A stretch of 8,758 nucleotides of DNA from the NCBI GenBank assembly GCA_012516225.1, contig JAAYWX010000183.1:1-8758 (forward strand), given 5' to 3'. Shown piece by piece: positions 6,533 to 8,758 of the stretch (its first letter is position 1; the number at the start of each line of letters is the position of its first letter). The notes below the pieces were generated by a model. That model ran no database searches. It was given only the letters and a program-made list of their open reading frames with translations, and was not told the DNA's origin. Made by a program: the position numbers and the translations under genes. This DNA is from Clostridiales bacterium. Its GTDB lineage: Bacteria; Bacillota; Clostridia; Oscillospirales; Oscillospiraceae.

Positions 6533-7887
6533 TTCCAAAACCTCTCGAAAAGTCTAATAAAAAGCAGTTCGTGTTCCTCATCGTCCCGCCTTGCCATCTG
6601 CATATTTCCCTTTTCATACGCTCTAACAAAGGCATCGACTACCTTAGGATGGAACTGCTTTCCTTTTTCTTCGATTATTACCTGTTTTGCATATTCCGGA
6701 GAATTGCCTCTGCTGTATGGTCTGGTGCTCGTTATGGCATCATAAGTATCCGCAACTCCCAAAATATATACTTCAATCGGCAGCTCATCCCCGCCTTTTC
6801 CGGAGGGGTATCCCCTGCCATCATACCGTTCGTGGTGATGTAGAATTATGTCAAAAACAACGGGCGCAAGCTTTACTTCCTTAAGTATGCTGACACTGAT
6901 TTCGGGATGTTTTTGTATTACAAGCCTTTCTTCCGGAGACAAGCTTGCCGGCTTTCTGAGAATGCTCTCGTCAATGCCGATTTTTCCTATATCGTGCAGA
7001 AGTGCCGCAACAGAAATGTTTTCGATCTGTGTCTGCGAAAGCCGCATTTCCTTTGCAAGTTTTTTCGCGTATTCCTCTACGCGTTCAGAGTGGCCTCTCG
7101 TATATTCATCTTTCGCTTCAAGGGAGTATGTAAGGGTTTTTAGCATAACATAATAGTTTTGCTTGACGTCTACATAAAGAGTGAACGAATATCTGGCAAG
7201 CAGCAGTGGCAGTATAAAAAGGATTACCATATACTCTCCGCCGTCCATAATTAAAAATTTTGCTATAAAGTAACCTATAGGTGCGGCTGCCACAACGCTG
7301 GGCAGAAAATCTATCAAATTTTTCAGCACCGAGCGGCATAGGGGTATTCCTATATTGAGCTTAAAAAGAAGAATTAAAATAAAGCTATTTATTGTAAGAA
7401 TAGGTAAAATCATAATTGCAGACGGCAATAGTATTCCCGGAAAAGAAATATCTCCGACTATTCCGCCACATAAAATAAATATCTTTCCCCCTAAAAAAAC
7501 AGATATGCAAAAATTTGCTGTATTAAAAGCGGTTTTTATCGGAGCAGTATTGAAAATGTGCTTTAGTTTCTTTTGAGGACCGGGGGTAGGCACAACAACA
7601 AAAGCGGAGCCAATTAAAACTATAGCTGTAGCAATATATGGGCCTTTACATAGTATCATTGTAAAGTAGCTAATAAAAGCCATATCTATCGCGTAGTCTT
7701 CTCTTATGTATATAGGGAGACATCTGCAAAGAAGCGATAGCAGAAACAATATAACAAGCTGAACAATTTCTTTGGTCAAATTGCTGCTTCGAGCTAAATT
7801 CAAAAACGTTATATGAGTGCAGTATAAGCCTAAGCAAATTCCAATAATAGAAACAGTGACAGCATAGGCTTTTGCGATGGGTTTCAT
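6511..7887 (-). CDS. Membrane-bound HD-GYP domain cyclic-di-GMP phosphodiesterase
   Basis: A 458-residue protein. The first about 230 residues hold some seven hydrophobic segments (for example 8-28, 40-58, 70-98, 150-180 and 212-228), forming a membrane sensor module I cannot assign to a named MASE family. Residues about 245-440 are an HD-GYP domain with the expected metal and substrate residues: RGHSERV, LLHDIGKIGI (H298, D299), KHPE, HHHERYDGRGYP (H350-H352, G359-Y360-P361), ADTYDAITSTRPYR-like and FHPKVVDAF. Such enzymes hydrolyse c-di-GMP to pGpG or GMP in the cytoplasm. All canonical residues are present, so it should be active. The ATG has AGGAG at 7904-7900, 12 bases upstream, which is rather distant. 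No convincing promoter lies between the start and the 18-bp repeat at 7925, so expression may depend on readthrough from upstream. It overlaps the DUF5317 gene by 22 bases. Confidence 0.92.
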   Translation of the reverse strand: MKPIAKAYAVTVSIIGICLGLYCTHITFLNLARSSNLTKEIVQLVILFLLSLLCRCLPIYIREDYAIDMAFISYFTMILCKGPYIATAIVLIGSAFVVVPTPGPQKKLKHIFNTAPIKTAFNTANFCISVFLGGKIFILCGGIVGDISFPGILLPSAIMILPILTINSFILILLFKLNIGIPLCRSVLKNLIDFLPSVVAAAPIGYFIAKFLIMDGGEYMVILFILPLLLARYSFTLYVDVKQNYYVMLKTLTYSLEAKDEYTRGHSERVEEYAKKLAKEMRLSQTQIENISVAALLHDIGKIGIDESILRKPASLSPEERLVIQKHPEISVSILKEVKLAPVVFDIILHHHERYDGRGYPSGKGGDELPIEVYILGVADTYDAITSTRPYSRGNSPEYAKQVIIEEKGKQFHPKVVDAFVRAYEKGNMQMARRDDEEHELLFIRLFERFWKCSYFSD

Positions 7888-7950
7888 CTATATTTTTCAC
7901 TCCTGCAATAATACTAAAACGCTTAAAAAACGGGTTCGCAAATAAATTTG

Positions 7951-7992
7951 AAAAAGATTCCGCCCTCTCAAGCGGAGGGCACAGGGCTTTTT
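7951..7992 (-). terminator. Terminator-like hairpin over the end of the 27-codon gene
   Basis: GCCCTC (7962-7967) pairs with GAGGGC (7975-7980) around a seven-base loop. Outside this, AAAAAG (7951-7956) pairs with CTTTTT (7987-7992) across a small internal loop. On the minus strand the structure ends in T5 (7955-7951). It overlaps the TAA stop codon of the peptide gene. A competing TCCGC/GCGGA stem (7959-7963 with 7972-7976) is possible. The symmetry means it could also act on plus-strand transcripts. Confidence 0.55.
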
Positions 7993-8074
7993 AGTGCCAA
8001 GAGAACAACGCGCCAGCAGAAGCAATGACAGACAAAAGCGCGGTCAGTGCTGCAAGTACAGAACCCTTTTTCAT
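7991..8074 (-). CDS. Small hydrophobic 27-residue peptide
   Basis: An ATG at 8074-8072 opens a 27-codon frame ending in TAA at 7993-7991. A perfect AGGAGG at 8090-8085 lies 10 bases upstream. The peptide starts MKKGSVLAAL, continues with small and aliphatic residues, and ends IASAGALFSWH. Two N-terminal lysines, a hydrophobic core at about 6-18 and an ASA at 18-20 resemble a short secretion signal whose cleavage would free a seven-residue tail, GALFSWH. Equally, residues 6-24 could be one membrane helix. There is no cysteine. I do not recognise the family. Evidence for translation is the ribosome-binding site, the peptide's non-random composition and the hairpin just after it; coding is not proven. 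It lies inside the 18-bp inverted repeat, between the partial conserved gene and the HD-GYP gene, all on one strand. Confidence 0.55.
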   Translation of the reverse strand: MKKGSVLAALTALLSVIASAGALFSWH

Positions 8075-8077
8075 ACT

Positions 8078-8129
8078 GATATAGCCTCCTATAAAGAACT
8101 CTGTTCTCCGCTAATAAACAGGCTATATC
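8078..8129 (-). promoter_or_regulatory. 10-bp inverted repeat that could hide the small gene's ribosome-binding site
   Basis: GATATAGCCT (8078-8087) is perfectly inverted as AGGCTATATC (8120-8129), with a 32-base spacer. In a minus-strand RNA the downstream arm contains the last three bases of AGGAGG (8090-8085) and the spacer to the ATG. Folding would therefore hinder ribosome binding. The spacer holds a further perfect hairpin, AGAAC-TCT-GTTCT (8095-8107). It could also be a DNA operator. Confidence 0.5.
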
Positions 8130-8177
8130 CGCTTCGCTTTTTGCGAACCCGTTTTTTCCTAAGTTGGTAGTGAAAAA

Positions 8178-8758
8178 TCAGTTATAACCAATTTTCCTAT
8201 TGAGCGCGTTCAACGTGGCCTTGACTACGGCAATATCATCGTCCCCAAACGAAAACGCAGCTCCTAAAAAGCGATTTGCTGCATTTGTAGAATTGGTAAG
8301 TGAGATACATACTATGGCCGTTCTGCTGCCGGCAATATCGGTAAACTTGACATCCAGGACGGAAAATGTCTGCACACTATCAGATGCAAGAATTATTGCG
8401 TTCAGCGTGGCAAGCGCAATTCCTCTGTAAATATCATAATTGTCCTTTAATGCAGTATATTTGCCAACAAAAAGCTTTTCCTCAAACGAAAGAGAAACCT
8501 CTATCTCCGTTTTGTCTTTCTTTTTAGCCACCGTAACAGCTTCTATAATAAATCTTGATGTGGGCTTGCCCGTTGGTTTAACTTCATACTCAATTTGGGC
8601 AACGCTTACAATTTTATGGTCAATTTCCCTATTGAACTGTGCCATAAATAAAGACTGTATATCGCGCACAATCTGCTTCGGAGAGCGTGAAGTATCCGAA
8701 AGAACGTGGATTTCTACAATTTCCCCGTCATTAAACACTACGTTTGAGTTAATTACTC
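8178..8758 (-). CDS. Conserved protein of unknown function with two similar halves, 5' end outside the window
   Basis: The frame is open to the window edge (codons before GTG 8738 read VINSNV without a stop), so this is the C-terminal part of a longer protein and GTG 8738 is probably not the start. Visible residues begin with DGEIVEIHVLSDTSRSPKQIV and continue RDIQSLFMAQF...KIVSVAQIEYE, a beta-alpha-beta pattern that looks strongly conserved; I recall similar unnamed proteins in other Firmicutes but cannot assign a family. The rest holds two similar beta-alpha units. One ends GKYTALKDNYDIYRGIAL-ATLNAI (about 92-115 counted from GTG 8738) and the other GAAFSFGDDDIAVVK-ATLNAL (about 159-179). 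These resemble the small regulatory fold seen in LeuA-type C-terminal domains, a tentative comparison. No membrane segment is visible. It lies upstream of the 27-codon gene and HD-GYP on the same strand and may share their transcript. Confidence 0.75.
   Translation of the reverse strand, partial: VINSNVVFNDGEIVEIHVLSDTSRSPKQIVRDIQSLFMAQFNREIDHKIVSVAQIEYEVKPTGKPTSRFIIEAVTVAKKKDKTEIEVSLSFEEKLFVGKYTALKDNYDIYRGIALATLNAIILASDSVQTFSVLDVKFTDIAGSRTAIVCISLTNSTNAANRFLGAAFSFGDDDIAVVKATLNALNRKIGYN

Larger units (their letters stand above)
7925..8157. repeat. Perfect 18-bp inverted repeat bracketing a 233-bp segment
   Basis: AAAAAACGGGTTCGCAAA at 7925-7942 is exactly inverted at 8140-8157. The A6/T6 runs lie at the outer edges, so on either strand the second arm ends in T6 like an intrinsic terminator. 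No flanking target-site duplication is visible (TAAAACGCTT before, CCTAAGTTGG after). CTT before the left arm and CTTAGG (reading inward) beside the right arm weakly extend the repeat with a 3-base gap. The inner end of the right arm can also pair locally: TTCGC (8133-8137) with GCGAA (8143-8147), loop T5. That pairing excludes the long-range one. Confidence 0.85.
7888..8177 (-). other. Structured intergenic segment between the HD-GYP gene and the upstream conserved gene
   Basis: About 290 bases with no large gene. It contains the long inverted repeat at 7925-8157, the 27-codon peptide gene at 7991-8074, a terminator-like hairpin at 7951-7992 and a ribosome-binding-site hairpin at 8078-8129. 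I found no strong sigma-A promoter on either strand. TTGCGA (7941-7936) with TTTAGT (7918-7913) is 17 bases apart but would start transcription almost on the HD-GYP ribosome-binding site. Confidence 0.6.

Noticed and set aside
6536..6538. TTG start for the DUF5317 gene.
   Set aside because: It would leave only two bases after GAGAGG; ATG 6532-6530 has an eight-base spacing.
7913..7941. TTGCGA and TTTAGT, 17 bases apart on the minus strand, as an HD-GYP promoter.
   Set aside because: Both hexamers match consensus at only four of six positions, and transcription would start about two bases before the ribosome-binding site.
7979..7987. GCACAGGGC resembles part of the c-di-GMP-I (GEMM) riboswitch core, attractive beside an HD-GYP gene.
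   Set aside because: It lies on the plus strand, opposite to the HD-GYP gene, lacks the following AAACC and the tetraloop-receptor architecture, and is explained by the terminator-like hairpin.
8025..8084. A 19-codon plus-strand frame from ATG 8025 inside the inverted-repeat cassette.
   Set aside because: No ribosome-binding site precedes it, and it is antisense to the better supported 27-codon frame.

Overview
The window looks like chromosomal DNA of a low-to-moderate GC Gram-positive anaerobe of the class Clostridia (Oscillospiraceae-like is my guess). This is inferred from strong GGAGG ribosome-binding sites, GTG starts, compact intrinsic terminators, a membrane-anchored PrsA-like foldase, a DhaS-like TetR regulator and an HD-GYP/DUF5317 pair. 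No transposase, phage, CRISPR, rRNA or tRNA gene is visible.

Layout. (1) 56-1752, minus strand: an NYN-nuclease/LOTUS protein followed by a membrane-anchored calcineurin-type metallophosphoesterase, coupled by a 4-base GTGA overlap. (2) 1753-2042: a divergent promoter region. (3) 2043-5910, plus strand: four genes that look separately expressed. They are a Tyr/Ser-type protein phosphatase, a membrane-anchored parvulin foldase with a good sigma-A promoter and a terminator, a TcdA-type tRNA t6A dehydratase, and a TetR-family regulator whose promoter overlaps the tcdA stop codon. (4) 5915-5948: a terminator shared by the converging transcripts. (5) 5969-8758, minus strand: a partial conserved protein running off the window, then a short structured cassette with a 27-residue hydrophobic peptide gene, then a membrane HD-GYP c-di-GMP phosphodiesterase overlapping a DUF5317 membrane protein.

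The least ordinary part is 7925-8157. A perfect 18-bp inverted repeat, with A6/T6 at its outer ends, brackets 233 bp. This segment holds a tiny peptide gene with a canonical AGGAGG, a 10-bp inverted repeat that would cover part of that ribosome-binding site, and a terminator-like hairpin over the peptide stop codon. One arm of the 18-bp repeat can also form a competing local hairpin. No convincing promoter separates this segment from the HD-GYP gene. It could therefore be a leader or attenuator controlling the HD-GYP-DUF5317 pair, a small non-autonomous mobile element, or a peptide-signal or type I toxin-like locus. The sequence alone does not decide between these.

The other genes are mostly recognisable housekeeping or signalling functions: RNA metabolism (NYN-LOTUS, TcdA), envelope protein folding (parvulin), dephosphorylation (two phosphatases) and cyclic-di-GMP turnover (HD-GYP).
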